DNA from: Streptomyces sp. NBC_00683 | GTDB lineage: Bacteria > Actinomycetota > Actinomycetes > Streptomycetales > Streptomycetaceae | NCBI RefSeq assembly: GCF_036226745.1 | Contig: NZ_CP109013.1 | Location: forward strand, 2,790,001-2,854,000 | DNA: 64,000 nucleotides | Direction: 5' to 3' | Position numbers and translations under genes: made by a program | Notes under the pieces: generated by a model | Databases searched by the model: none | What the model was told of the DNA's origin: nothing | Seen by the model: only the letters and a program-made list of their open reading frames with translations | In this document: piece after piece, positions 27,557 to 36,637 of the stretch | Layout: every line of letters starts with the position of its first letter | Numbering within the stretch: position 1 is the stretch's first letter

Positions 27557-28227
27557 TCCGGGTGCTGGTCGTGGAGGACGACCCGGTGGCGGCCGACGCC
27601 CATCAGCTGTACGTGGGCCGGGTACCCGGCTTCGAGGTCGCCGCCGTCGCGCACACCCGGGCGGAGGCCGTGCGGGCGCTGGACCGGATGCCGGTGGATC
27701 TGCTGCTGCTCGACCTGTACCTGCCCGACGGACACGGGCTCCAGCTCCTGCGGGCCCTGCGGGCGGCCGGGCACGGTGCGGATGTCATCGCGGTGACGTC
27801 GGCGCGGGATCTGGCGGTGGTGCGGGAAGGCGTGTCGCTCGGGGTCGTGCAGTACGTGCTGAAGCCGTTCACCTACCCCACCCTCCGCGACAGGCTCGTG
27901 CGCTACGCCGAGTTCCGGGCGGCGGCCGGTGAGGCGAGCGGCCAGGACGAGGTGGACCGGGCACTGGGAGCGCTGCGGGTCGCGCACCCCGCGGCGCTGC
28001 CCAAAGGGCTGAGCGGTCCGACGCTGGAAGCGGTGACCCGGGCCCTGCGGGAGTCCCCGGACGGGGTGACGGCGGCGGCCGCCGGGGAGGGGCTGGGGAT
28101 CTCCCGGATCACCGCACGCCGGTATCTGGAGCATCTGGTGACGGCCGGCCGCGCCGAGCGCCGGCCGAGCTACGGCCATGTGGGGCGGCCCGAACTGCGT
28201 TACCGGTGGGTGGCTGAAACTCGCTGA
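27553..28227 (+). CDS. Response regulator, CitB/DcuR family
   Basis: A 224-residue regulator with an N-terminal receiver (D54 in DLLLLDLYLPDGHG, lysine in VLKPFTYPTL) and a C-terminal HTH (GEGLGISRITARRYLEHLV). The layout fits CitB/DcuR proteins, partners of CitA/DcuS kinases. It is translationally coupled to the kinase and probably activates dctA. Confidence 0.92.
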   Translation: MIRVLVVEDDPVAADAHQLYVGRVPGFEVAAVAHTRAEAVRALDRMPVDLLLLDLYLPDGHGLQLLRALRAAGHGADVIAVTSARDLAVVREGVSLGVVQYVLKPFTYPTLRDRLVRYAEFRAAAGEASGQDEVDRALGALRVAHPAALPKGLSGPTLEAVTRALRESPDGVTAAAAGEGLGISRITARRYLEHLVTAGRAERRPSYGHVGRPELRYRWVAETR

Positions 28228-28248
28228 CCGCCCGGAGGCCCTGGGAAC

Positions 28249-28266
28249 GATCCTCCTAGGAGGATC
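28249..28266. promoter_or_regulatory. Perfect 18-bp palindrome upstream of the double-HTH gene
   Basis: GATCCTCCTAGGAGGATC is fully self-complementary with no loop, so it is more likely a protein-binding site than a terminator. It lies 21 bp after the response-regulator stop and 66 bp before the next start. Confidence 0.5.
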
Positions 28267-28320
28267 ATACGAAGGGTGAACTGTTAGGAACAGCCTGTAG
28301 CCAGGCCGTTCCCGTGCTCC

Positions 28321-28326
28321 TACGGT
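28321..28326 (+). promoter_or_regulatory. -10 box, leaderless candidate
   Basis: TACGGT lies 6 nt before the GTG at 28333. A GGGG between them is a poor alternative ribosome-binding site. Confidence 0.45.
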
Positions 28327-28332
28327 GGGGCC

Positions 28333-29016
28333 GTGCAACCCACTCCGCCCTTCAATGCCCCCGCCGCCCGCCGCCTGCGCGAGGCACTGGGAATGGCTCC
28401 CGGCCATGTTGCGTACGGGCTCGGCGCCCAGTACGGACTCCAGATCACCGCCGAGACCGTGATGGCCTGGGAGCGCGGTGTCGCCCTGCCCGGCGAACGC
28501 GAACTCATGGCGCTCGCCGGTGTGCTGTGGTGCGCGCCCGGTGAACTGCTGGCCGCCGCAATCACCTTGCGCGAGCACCGGCTGGCCCGGGACATCAGCG
28601 TGGACGACCTCGCGCGGGAGCTCGGGATGACCGGTGCCGCGTATCTGCGGATGGAGGAGTCGGGCCGCTGGCGCGGCAACGAACGCCAGGGCATGGCGCT
28701 CTGCGAGGCCCTGGACATGTCGGCCGCGCAGTTCGTCACGGCGACCGGCCGCAACGAGGAGATGGCGGAGCTGCTGAACAGGGCGGTGACGACGCGCTGG
28801 CAGGCGTACGTCCGGCCGGTGGCCAAGCTCGTACCGCTGGACCGGGTCCTGGTGCAGGACGTGCTGGAGCAGTTGCAGACCGACTACCAGGCCCTGATGG
28901 TGACGACGCTGAGCTGGGACAGCACGGGCCGGGATCGGTCCGGGGCGTCGGGTGACGCCGGTCGGGCGTTCCTGGACCGGGTGGTCGAGCAGTTCTGGCG
29001 CACGGCGGGCATCTGA
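28333..29016 (+). CDS. Double-HTH (XRE-like) DNA-binding protein
   Basis: A 227-residue cytoplasmic protein with two XRE-type helix-turn-helix units in tandem, about residues 12-75 (YGLQITAETVMAWERGVALP) and 82-145 (ISVDDLARELGMTGAAYLRM). A helical C-terminus without clear similarity follows. I do not recognise a named family. Standing alone between a two-component system and the convergent pfkA, it is probably a self-standing regulator. The palindrome upstream is a candidate autoregulatory site. Confidence 0.75.
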   Translation: MQPTPPFNAPAARRLREALGMAPGHVAYGLGAQYGLQITAETVMAWERGVALPGERELMALAGVLWCAPGELLAAAITLREHRLARDISVDDLARELGMTGAAYLRMEESGRWRGNERQGMALCEALDMSAAQFVTATGRNEEMAELLNRAVTTRWQAYVRPVAKLVPLDRVLVQDVLEQLQTDYQALMVTTLSWDSTGRDRSGASGDAGRAFLDRVVEQFWRTAGI

Positions 29017-29079
29017 GCCCGCCCGTGCCCCGGCAGCTCTCCACCCGGGGAACGGCGCGGCCGGGCCGTGCTCCGACAA

Positions 29080-29120
29080 CCGGAACACGGCCCCGGGCCG
29101 GATGACCGGCCCGGTTCCGG
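29080..29120. terminator. Bidirectional terminator between HTH gene and pfkA
   Basis: CCGGGCCGG/CCGGCCCGG with a 4-nt loop is extended by an outer CCGGAAC/GTTCCGG pair. It ends directly at the pfkA stop codon. Confidence 0.8.
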
Positions 29121-30146
29121 TCAGAAGACCGACTCGGCCTCGTACATGCGGTCGCTGGGCACGGTCTTCAGGCGGGTGACGGCGTCCGCGAGCGGCACCA
29201 TGGCGATGTCGGAGCCACGCAGGGCCGTCATCCGGCCGAAATCACCGCGGTGGACGGCCTCCACCGCGTTCCACCCGAAGCGGGTCGCGAGCACCCGGTC
29301 GTACGCGGTCGGCGTGCCGCCGCGCTGCACATGCCCGAGAATGACCGGCCGGGCCTCCTTGCCGAGCCGCCTCTCCAGCTCGACGGCGAGGCGGTTGCCG
29401 ATGCCCTGGAAGCGCTCGTGGCCGAACTGGTCGATCTCGCCCTTGGCGTACGCCATCGAGCCCTCGGCCGGGTGCGCGCCCTCGGCGACGCAGATGACGG
29501 CGAACTTCTTGCCGCGTGAGAAGCGCTCCTCGACCATCTTGACCAGGTCCTCGACCTGGAAGGGCCGCTCCGGGAGGCAGATCCCGTGGGCGCCGCCGGC
29601 CATTCCGGACTCGAGCGCGATCCAGCCCGCGTGGCGTCCCATCACCTCGACGACCATGACCCGCTGGTGCGACTCGGCGGTCGTCTTGAGGCGGTCTATG
29701 GCCTCGGTGGCGACGCCCACGGCCGTGTCGAAGCCGAAGGTCCGGTCGGTGGCGGAGATGTCGTTGTCGATCGTCTTCGGGACGCCCACGACGGGCATTC
29801 CGGCGTCCGACAGCATCCGGGCGGCCGTGAGCGTGCCCTCGCCGCCGATCGGGATGAGGGCGTCGATGCCGTAACGGCGGGACAGTTCCTCACAGTTCTC
29901 GGCGGCCTCGCGCAGCCGGTCGCGCTCCAGCCGGGCGGAGCCGAGGATCGTGCCGCCGCGTGCCAGGATGCCGCTCACCGCGTTGAGGTCGAGGGGCCGG
30001 AAATGCCCGTCGAGCAGCCCCTTGAACCCGTCCTCGAAACCGATGACTTCATCGCCGTGACCCACGACGGCACGGTGCACGACCGACCGGATCACGGCGT
30101 TGAGGCCTGGGCAGTCGCCGCCTGCGGTGAGAATTCCGATGCGCAT
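29121..30146 (-). CDS. pfkA: 6-phosphofructokinase
   Basis: A 341-residue PFK, the length I recall for S. coelicolor PfkA, converting fructose-6-phosphate to the 1,6-bisphosphate in glycolysis. The ATG at complement 30144-30146 has AGGAG about 11 nt upstream. Motifs are GGDCPGLNAVIR (9-20), GGEGTL (101-106) in the nucleotide site, and PKTIDND with catalytic D127. The sequence belongs to the group III (actinobacterial) PFKs, which include ATP- and PPi-dependent members; ATP use is likely by comparison with Streptomyces. It is divergent from pta. Confidence 0.94.
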   Translation of the reverse strand: MRIGILTAGGDCPGLNAVIRSVVHRAVVGHGDEVIGFEDGFKGLLDGHFRPLDLNAVSGILARGGTILGSARLERDRLREAAENCEELSRRYGIDALIPIGGEGTLTAARMLSDAGMPVVGVPKTIDNDISATDRTFGFDTAVGVATEAIDRLKTTAESHQRVMVVEVMGRHAGWIALESGMAGGAHGICLPERPFQVEDLVKMVEERFSRGKKFAVICVAEGAHPAEGSMAYAKGEIDQFGHERFQGIGNRLAVELERRLGKEARPVILGHVQRGGTPTAYDRVLATRFGWNAVEAVHRGDFGRMTALRGSDIAMVPLADAVTRLKTVPSDRMYEAESVF

Positions 30147-30433
30147 CGTGCTCTGTCTCCTGCTCGCTGGGGCCATGCATTTCGGGGGCTGCTCGACAAA
30201 CCCCCGTACCGTGAGCCACAACGATTGTCCCACGCCCGGTCCGGCACTCGCGCTTCCGACTGCTCCGGTCTCACGCGTCCGGCACTTCCGGTGCGGGGCG
30301 GCAGAGGGTCGGGCCCGCCCCGAGCAGGGGCCCGGGGCGGCCCGTGCACGGGTACCGCCCGGCGGGCGATTTACCCGTCTCCGTAGGTATCGTCAAGAGG
30401 GCAATGCCAGCCAGCCAGGACGGGAGAGCACGC

Positions 30434-32515
30434 GTGGCGCGCAGCGTGTACGTGACCGGGATCGATCGGGGAGACGGCCGACAGGTCGTCGATCTGGGAG
30501 TCATGGAGCTACTGACGCGTCAGGTGGACCGGGTCGGGGTCTTCCGTCCGCTGGTCCATGACGGACCCGACCGGCTGTTCGAGCTGCTGCGGGCCCGCTA
30601 CCGGCTCTCGCAGAGCCCGGAGACCGTCTTCGGGCTGGACTACCACGAGGCGTCCGCCATCCAGGCGGAGCAGGGTACCGACGAGCTGGTCTCCCGGCTC
30701 GTCGAGCGCTTCCACCGGGTCTCACGCGCCTACGAGGTGGTGCTGGTCCTCGGCAGCGATTTCTCCGCCACCCAGCTCCCGGACGAGCTCGCGCTCAACG
30801 CCCGGCTCGCCAACGAGTTCGGCGCCTCGGTCATCGCGGTGGTCGGCGGCGGTGGCCAGGACGCCGGGTCCGTACGGGCCGAGACGCGCAACGCCTACCG
30901 CGCGTACGCGGGTCTGGGCTGCGACGTCCTGGCGATGATCGTGAACCGGGTGGCCTCCGAGGACCGCGCCGCCATCGCCGAGCGGCTCGCGGCCACGCTG
31001 CCGGTCCCCTGCTCGGTCCTGCCCGACGATCCGGCGCTCTCCGCGCCGACGGTCGCCCAGATCACCGCGGCGCTGGACGGAACGGTTCTGCTCGGCGACG
31101 ACTCGGGCCTCGCCAGGGACGCGCTGAACTTCGTCTTCGGCGGCGCGATGCTGCCGAACCTCCTCAAGGCACTGACCCCGGGCTGCATGGTCGTCACCCC
31201 CGGCGACCGCGCGGACCTGGTCATCGGTGCGCTCGCCGCGCACAGTGCGGGCACCCCGCCCATCGCCGGCCTCCTGCTGACCCTGGACGAGCGTCCCGGC
31301 GAGGAGATACTCAGGCTGGCCGCCCGCCTCGCACCGGGTACCCCGGTGGTCGCGGTGGCCGGTGGGTCCTTCCCCACGGCGGCCGAACTCTTCTCGCTGG
31401 AAGGCAAGTTGAACGCGGCGACGCCCCGCAAGGCGGAGACCGCGCTCGGCCTCTTCGAGCGCCACGTGGACACCGGCGCCCTGCTGGAGGGGATCTCCGT
31501 GTCCCGCAGCGGCCGGGTCACCCCGATGATGTTCGAGCACGAGCTGCTGGAACAGGCCCGCTCGAACCGGCGCCGGGTCGTCCTGCCCGAGGGCACGGAG
31601 GAGCGCGTCCTGCGTGCCGCCGATGTGCTGCTGCGCCGGGACGTCTGCGATCTGACGCTCCTCGGCGACGTGGACGTCATCCGCAAGAAGGCCGCCGACC
31701 TCGGCATCGACCTGGCCGGGACCCAGCTGATCGACCCGCAGACCTCCGAGCTGCGCCAGAGCTTCGCCGAGCAGTACGCCCTGCTGCGCGCGCACCGGGG
31801 TGTGACGGTGGAGCTCGCCCACGACGTCGTCGCGGACGTCAACTACTTCGGCACCCTGATGGTCCAGGAGGGTCTGGCCGACGGCATGGTCTCCGGCTCG
31901 GTGCACTCCACCGCGGCGACCATCCGCCCCGCCTTCGAGATCATCAAGACCAAGCCGGACGCCTCGATCGTCTCCTCGGTCTTCTTCATGTGCCTCGCCG
32001 ACAGGGTCCTGGTGTACGGCGACTGCGCGGTCAATCCGGACCCGGACGCGGAGCAGCTCGCGGACATCGCCGTGCAGTCGGCGGTCACCGCGGCGCGCTT
32101 CGGCGTGGACCCGCGGATCGCGATGCTGTCGTACTCGACGGGCACCTCCGGCACGGGCGCCGACGTCGACAAGGTGCGGGAGGCCACCGAGCGGGTACGC
32201 GCCTCGCATCCCGACCTCAGGATCGAGGGCCCCATCCAGTACGACGCGGCGGTCGAGCCGTCCGTCGCGGCGACCAAGCTGCCGGCGTCCGAGGTGGCGG
32301 GGCGGGCGACCGTACTGATCTTCCCGGACCTCAACACCGGCAACAACACCTACAAGGCCGTGCAGCGCTCGGCGGGGGCCGTCGCGGTCGGCCCGGTCCT
32401 GCAGGGGCTGCGCAAGCCGGTCAACGACCTGTCGCGCGGCGCCCTCGTCCAGGACATCGTCAACACCGTGGCCATCACCGCGATCCAGGCACAGGGCGAG
32501 GAGCGAACCCGATGA
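30434..32515 (+). CDS. pta: Phosphate acetyltransferase
   Basis: A 693-residue long-form Pta, interconverting acetyl-CoA and acetyl phosphate. The GTG at 30434 (VARSVYVTGIDRGDG) with GGGAGAG upstream is preferred; an ATG at 30404 would add 10 residues. An N-terminal BioD-like P-loop-related domain and a DRTGG domain precede the catalytic PTA_PTB domain (about 370-690, with RVVLPEGTEERVLRAADV and SYSTGTSGTGADVDKV). The stop overlaps the ackA start (ATGA), forming the classical acetate overflow/activation operon. Confidence 0.94.
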   Translation: MARSVYVTGIDRGDGRQVVDLGVMELLTRQVDRVGVFRPLVHDGPDRLFELLRARYRLSQSPETVFGLDYHEASAIQAEQGTDELVSRLVERFHRVSRAYEVVLVLGSDFSATQLPDELALNARLANEFGASVIAVVGGGGQDAGSVRAETRNAYRAYAGLGCDVLAMIVNRVASEDRAAIAERLAATLPVPCSVLPDDPALSAPTVAQITAALDGTVLLGDDSGLARDALNFVFGGAMLPNLLKALTPGCMVVTPGDRADLVIGALAAHSAGTPPIAGLLLTLDERPGEEILRLAARLAPGTPVVAVAGGSFPTAAELFSLEGKLNAATPRKAETALGLFERHVDTGALLEGISVSRSGRVTPMMFEHELLEQARSNRRRVVLPEGTEERVLRAADVLLRRDVCDLTLLGDVDVIRKKAADLGIDLAGTQLIDPQTSELRQSFAEQYALLRAHRGVTVELAHDVVADVNYFGTLMVQEGLADGMVSGSVHSTAATIRPAFEIIKTKPDASIVSSVFFMCLADRVLVYGDCAVNPDPDAEQLADIAVQSAVTAARFGVDPRIAMLSYSTGTSGTGADVDKVREATERVRASHPDLRIEGPIQYDAAVEPSVAATKLPASEVAGRATVLIFPDLNTGNNTYKAVQRSAGAVAVGPVLQGLRKPVNDLSRGALVQDIVNTVAITAIQAQGEERTR

Positions 32516-33735
32516 CCACCGACCGCACCAACAGCGGGGCGGGCCGTGTGCTCGTCCTCAACTCGGGCTCCTCGTCGGTCAAGTACCAGCTCCTGGACAT
32601 GCGTGAGCGGGTACGGCTCGCGACCGGCCTGGTCGAGCGGATCGGGGAGGAGACCTCCCGGCTGGTGCACACCCCCTCGGCCGGCGGCGGGACCCGTGAG
32701 CGCACCGGAAGGATCGCCGACCACGAGCAGGCGCTGAAGGCCGCGGCCGAGGAACTGGCGGCCGACGGGCTCGGCCTGGACTCCCCCGAACTCGTGGCCG
32801 TCGGCCACCGGGTGGTGCACGGCGGGCTGAAGTTCAGTGAGCCCACCGTGATCACCGACGAGGTGCTGGCCGAGATCGAACGGCTCGTCCCGGTGGCCCC
32901 GCTGCACAACCCGGCGAACATCACCGGGATCCGTACGGCACAGGCGCTGCGCCCGGACCTGCCGCAGGTCGCCGTCTTCGACACGGCGTTCCACACGACG
33001 ATGCCGGAGCACGCGGCGCGGTACGCGATCGACGTGGAGACGGCCGACGCGCACCGCATCCGCCGCTACGGCTTCCACGGCACCTCCCACGCGTACGTCT
33101 CGCGCAGGACGGCCGAGCTGCTGGGCAGGCCGGTGGCCGACGTGAACGTGATCGTGCTGCATCTGGGCAACGGCGCCTCGGCCTCCGCGGTCGCCGGCGG
33201 CCGGTGCGTGGAGACGTCCATGGGGCTGACCCCCTTGGAGGGGCTGGTGATGGGTACGCGTTCGGGAGACATCGATCCGGCCGTCACCTTCCACCTCAAG
33301 CGGGTGGCGGGGATGTCGGTGGACGAGATCGATGTCCTGCTGAACAAGAAGAGCGGTCTGGTCGGCCTCTGCGGCGACAACGACATGCGGGAGATCCGGC
33401 GCCGGGTGGACGAGGGCGACGAGCGTGCCACGCTCGCGTTCGACATCTACATCCACCGGCTGAAGAAGTACATCGGCGCCTATTCGGCGGTCCTCGGCCG
33501 GGTGGATGCGGTGGTGTTCACGGCGGGGGTCGGGGAGAACGCGGCTCCGGTACGGGAGGCTGCGATCGCGGGACTGGAGGGGTTCGGCCTGGCGGTGGAC
33601 CCGGATCTCAACGCCGTACGGTCCGGTGAGCCGCGGCTGATCTCCCCCGTGGACGCACGGGTGGCGGTCGCCGTGGTGCCGACGGACGAGGAGCTGGAGA
33701 TCGCCGGCCAGACCTTCGCACTGGTCCACAACTGA
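32512..33735 (+). CDS. ackA: Acetate kinase
   Basis: A 407-residue ASKHA-fold kinase, converting acetyl phosphate plus ADP to acetate plus ATP and the reverse. Signatures are VLVLNSGSSSVKYQL at the N-terminus, the arginine/histidine-containing VGHRVVHGGLKF, FHGTSHAYVSRR and GVGENAAPVRE near the C-terminus. It is translationally coupled to pta. pyk follows 74 bp later in the same direction, with its own promoter-like region. Confidence 0.95.
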   Translation: MTTDRTNSGAGRVLVLNSGSSSVKYQLLDMRERVRLATGLVERIGEETSRLVHTPSAGGGTRERTGRIADHEQALKAAAEELAADGLGLDSPELVAVGHRVVHGGLKFSEPTVITDEVLAEIERLVPVAPLHNPANITGIRTAQALRPDLPQVAVFDTAFHTTMPEHAARYAIDVETADAHRIRRYGFHGTSHAYVSRRTAELLGRPVADVNVIVLHLGNGASASAVAGGRCVETSMGLTPLEGLVMGTRSGDIDPAVTFHLKRVAGMSVDEIDVLLNKKSGLVGLCGDNDMREIRRRVDEGDERATLAFDIYIHRLKKYIGAYSAVLGRVDAVVFTAGVGENAAPVREAAIAGLEGFGLAVDPDLNAVRSGEPRLISPVDARVAVAVVPTDEELEIAGQTFALVHN

Positions 33736-33768
33736 GCGGGCCCGCGCCCCTTTGTATCTTCCACCAGA

Positions 33769-33780
33769 CGGAATATTCCG
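33769..33780. promoter_or_regulatory. 12-bp palindrome upstream of pyk
   Basis: CGGAATATTCCG is perfect and AT-centred in a very GC-rich context, 29 bp before the pyk ATG. A TAGGAT at 33797-33802, 7 nt before the ATG, could be a -10 of a leaderless transcript or contain the AGGA ribosome-binding site. Confidence 0.4.
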
Positions 33781-33809
33781 CAGCGAAACAAACCGATAGG
33801 ATCCGCCTC

Positions 33810-35240
33810 ATGCGCCGTTCCAAAATCGTCTGCACCCTCGGTCCCGCCGTCGACTCGCATGAGCAGCTCGTCGCTCTGATCGAGGCCGGCATGAGCGTGG
33901 CCCGTTTCAATTTCAGTCACGGTACCCACGAGGAGCACCAAGGCCGTTACGACCGGGTCCGCAAGGCGGCCGCCGAGACCGGCCGCGCGGTCGGCGTGCT
34001 CGCCGACCTGCAGGGCCCGAAAATCCGCCTGGCGAAGTTCGCCGAGGGCCCCGTCGAGCTGGTCCGCGGGGACGAGTTCGTCATCACCTCCGAGGACGTG
34101 GCCGGCGACAAGTCGATCTGCGGCACGACCTACAAGGGTCTGCCCGGCGACGTCGCCAAGGGCGACCCGATCCTGATCAACGACGGCAACGTCGAGCTCA
34201 AGGTCATCTCGGTCGACGGCCCGCGCGTCACCACCATCGTCATCGAGGGCGGTGTCATCTCCGACCACAAGGGCATCAACCTGCCCGGCGCGGCGGTGAA
34301 CGTCCCCGCGCTCTCCGGGAAGGACGTCGAGGACCTTCGGTTCGCCCTGCGGATGGGCTGCGACCTGGTCGCCCTGTCCTTCGTGCGCGACGCCGAGGAC
34401 GTCAAGGACGTCCACAAGGTGATGGACGAGGAGGGCCGCCGGGTCCCCGTCATCGCCAAGGTCGAGAAGCCGCAGGCCGTCGAGCACATGGAGGGCGTCG
34501 TCGCCGCCTTCGACGGTGTGATGGTGGCCCGTGGCGACCTGGCCGTCGAGTATCCGCTCGAGAAGGTCCCGATGGTGCAGAAGCGCCTCATCGAGCTGTG
34601 CCGCCGCAACGCCAAGCCGGTGATCGTGGCGACCCAGATGATGGAGTCGATGATCACCAACTCCCGGCCGACCCGCGCCGAGGCGTCCGACGTCGCCAAC
34701 GCGATCCTGGACGGTGCGGACGCGGTCATGCTGTCCGCGGAGTCGTCCGTCGGCGCGTACCCGATCGAGACCGTCAAGACGATGTCGAAGATCGTCGTCG
34801 CCGCCGAGGAGGAGCTCCTGTCCAAGGGCCTCCAGCCGCTGGTGCCGGGCAAGAAGCCCCGGACCCAGGGTGGTTCGGTCGCCCGTGCGGCCTGCGAGAT
34901 CGCGGACTTCCTGGACGGCAAGGCGCTGGTCGCTTTCACCAAGTCCGGTGACACCGCGCGCCGGCTCTCCCGCTACCGCACGACCCAGCCGATCCTCGCC
35001 TTCACCACGGACGAGTCCACCCGCAGCCAGCTCGCCCTGAGCTGGGGCGTCGAGGCCCACGTGGTGCCGCACGTGGCCAACACGGACGCGATGGTCGACC
35101 TGGTCGACGAGGAGCTCCTGAAGCTGAACCGCTACAACACCGGCGACATCATGGTCATGACCGCCGGCTCGCCCCCCGGCGTCCCCGGGACCACGAACAT
35201 GGTCCGGGTCCACCACCTGGGCGGCGAGAAGCGCGACTGA
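33810..35240 (+). CDS. pyk: Pyruvate kinase
   Basis: A 476-residue enzyme, converting phosphoenolpyruvate and ADP to pyruvate and ATP. The N-terminal MRRSKIVCTLGPAVDS, the NFSHGTHEEH loop, the active-site lysine/metal segment PVIAKVEKPQAVEHMEGV and ATQMMESMI are intact. A C-terminal allosteric domain is present. Placed next to pfkA and pta-ackA, it completes a glycolysis/acetate cluster. It ends at two consecutive strong hairpins. Confidence 0.95.
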   Translation: MRRSKIVCTLGPAVDSHEQLVALIEAGMSVARFNFSHGTHEEHQGRYDRVRKAAAETGRAVGVLADLQGPKIRLAKFAEGPVELVRGDEFVITSEDVAGDKSICGTTYKGLPGDVAKGDPILINDGNVELKVISVDGPRVTTIVIEGGVISDHKGINLPGAAVNVPALSGKDVEDLRFALRMGCDLVALSFVRDAEDVKDVHKVMDEEGRRVPVIAKVEKPQAVEHMEGVVAAFDGVMVARGDLAVEYPLEKVPMVQKRLIELCRRNAKPVIVATQMMESMITNSRPTRAEASDVANAILDGADAVMLSAESSVGAYPIETVKTMSKIVVAAEEELLSKGLQPLVPGKKPRTQGGSVARAACEIADFLDGKALVAFTKSGDTARRLSRYRTTQPILAFTTDESTRSQLALSWGVEAHVVPHVANTDAMVDLVDEELLKLNRYNTGDIMVMTAGSPPGVPGTTNMVRVHHLGGEKRD

Positions 35241-35243
35241 CGG

Positions 35244-35277
35244 ACCGATGGTCCGCGCCTCGTCGCGGACCATCGGT
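35244..35277 (+). terminator. First pyk terminator
   Basis: Perfect 14-bp arms (ACCGATGGTCCGCG and complement) with a 6-nt loop, right after the stop codon. Confidence 0.85.
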
Positions 35278-35287
35278 TCCCCGGACG

Positions 35288-35332
35288 ACGACTGCGGGCC
35301 GCGCCTCCTGAAGAGGCGCGGCCCGCAGTCGT
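35288..35332. terminator. Second terminator, shared by convergent genes
   Basis: Perfect 20-bp arms with a 5-nt loop (CTGAA) lie 10 nt after the first hairpin. It also stands 34 nt past the stop of the convergent operon. Confidence 0.85.
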
Positions 35333-35365
35333 TGTTGCGGCTCCCGGACGGGTCCGGATCACCGG

Positions 35366-36637
35366 CTAGCTCGCGCCACCGGTGAAGTAGTTGTGCAGTC
35401 CGGGCACCGAGAGGGTGCCGCCGAACTGCCCTGCCTGCGTCACCTTCACGTTCGTGAAGAACGCGAAGGGTACGTTCAGCGGCGGCGGGGTCTCCGGGCT
35501 GAAGGTGATCGGGATGAGGCCGAAGAGGTTGCCCTTCAGCTCCTCCGTGTACATCGTCACCGTGCCGTTGCGGATCGTGGACGTGGAACCGCTCCGCGCC
35601 TCGACGTGACCGGTGGTACCGCCAGGGCCCGTCGTGAGCTGGTGAAGGTCCTTGATGTCGATGGAGCTCGCGGTGAACTTCAGCACCTTCTTCGTGCTGC
35701 CGTCACCCTTCTTCACCTCGACGATGCCCTTGTAGTCCAGCCCGTTGAGCGTGAGCCTGGACGACTCGAGGATCCACGGGTCGTTCGGGAGCAGCGGGAT
35801 GCCCTGCTCCAGGTCGGCCGCGGCGAGCGCCTTGGGGTCGGCGGTCGGGCACGGGAAGCGCTCCTTGGCGCCGTCCGGGATGTCCTCGTCCTTCACGGGG
35901 TCGAGGCCCTTGGCGCCTTCCTCGAGCTCCTCGACGTCCTTGCCCGCCTTGTCGGCCGCGTCACGGATGGCGTCGGCGGTCTTGTCGACCGTGTCCTTCG
36001 CCGCCTCCGTGGCCTTCTCGACGGGCTTGGTGGTCTCGCTCTCCGCGGGCTTCGGGGTGGCGCTGTCCGCCGGCTCCGGGGCCTGTGTGGTGGCGCTGGG
36101 GGACGGACTGGCCGTCTCCTTGTCCGGTCCGTCCAGGAGGTCCTTGAGCGCGTCACCGACACCCAGCGGGTCGAGCGGGTTCTTCGACTGGGTGGGCGTC
36201 GGCGTGGGTGCCGGAGCCTTGTTCTGCGCCGTGTCGTCCGCCGCGGGAGCGCTCGTGCTCGCACTCGCGGAAGGCTTGGGCTCGGCGCTCTCCTCCTTGC
36301 CCGGCTCCTCGTCCTTGTCGGCGGCTTCGCCGGTGGACGTGGCGCTCGGGGTCGGCTTGGCCTCGGGCTCCTGGGACTCGCTCGGTTCGTCGGAGCGCGT
36401 CACACAGGGACCGGGGGCGAAGGGTATGTCCCCGCTGTCGTCGGCCAGGGCGAGCTTGGGGGTGAGCCCCATGCCCACGAAGACCGCCGTCGGCATCGCG
36501 GCGAGCGCGAACGCCTTCTTCCCTGCGGGCATGTGCAGCTTCGTCAGCAGCGACTTCCTGGGGGCCGCGTGGCGCGGCCCGCTTCTCACCCGGGCGTCCT
36601 CCCCGGTCGAGTCCGGCTGCGTCTCGTCACCCCGCAC
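35366..36637 (-). CDS. Exported Pro/Thr/Glu-rich protein with C-terminal beta-rich domain
   Basis: A 423-residue protein from a GTG at complement 36635-36637, with GGGAGG 5 nt upstream; it overlaps the end of the DUF6114 gene by 11 bp. An unusually long charged N-terminus (about 40 residues) leads into a hydrophobic segment (KKAFALAAMPTAVFVGMGLT) ending in LALADD, probably a signal peptide or anchor. A 150-residue Pro/Thr/Ser/Glu/Lys-rich stalk follows, then a 160-residue beta-rich domain. That domain's segment KGDGSTKKVLKFTASS resembles the DUF6230 protein two genes upstream (KGDKKTLHPVAISS). No function is known; a cell-wall-spanning partner of the DUF6230/DUF6114 pair is inferred. Confidence 0.75.
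   Translation of the reverse strand: MRGDETQPDSTGEDARVRSGPRHAAPRKSLLTKLHMPAGKKAFALAAMPTAVFVGMGLTPKLALADDSGDIPFAPGPCVTRSDEPSESQEPEAKPTPSATSTGEAADKDEEPGKEESAEPKPSASASTSAPAADDTAQNKAPAPTPTPTQSKNPLDPLGVGDALKDLLDGPDKETASPSPSATTQAPEPADSATPKPAESETTKPVEKATEAAKDTVDKTADAIRDAADKAGKDVEELEEGAKGLDPVKDEDIPDGAKERFPCPTADPKALAAADLEQGIPLLPNDPWILESSRLTLNGLDYKGIVEVKKGDGSTKKVLKFTASSIDIKDLHQLTTGPGGTTGHVEARSGSTSTIRNGTVTMYTEELKGNLFGLIPITFSPETPPPLNVPFAFFTNVKVTQAGQFGGTLSVPGLHNYFTGGAS

Noticed and set aside
28249..28266. Rho-independent terminator for the response regulator gene
   Set aside because: The palindrome has no loop and no T-tract, so it is a poor hairpin and a better protein site.
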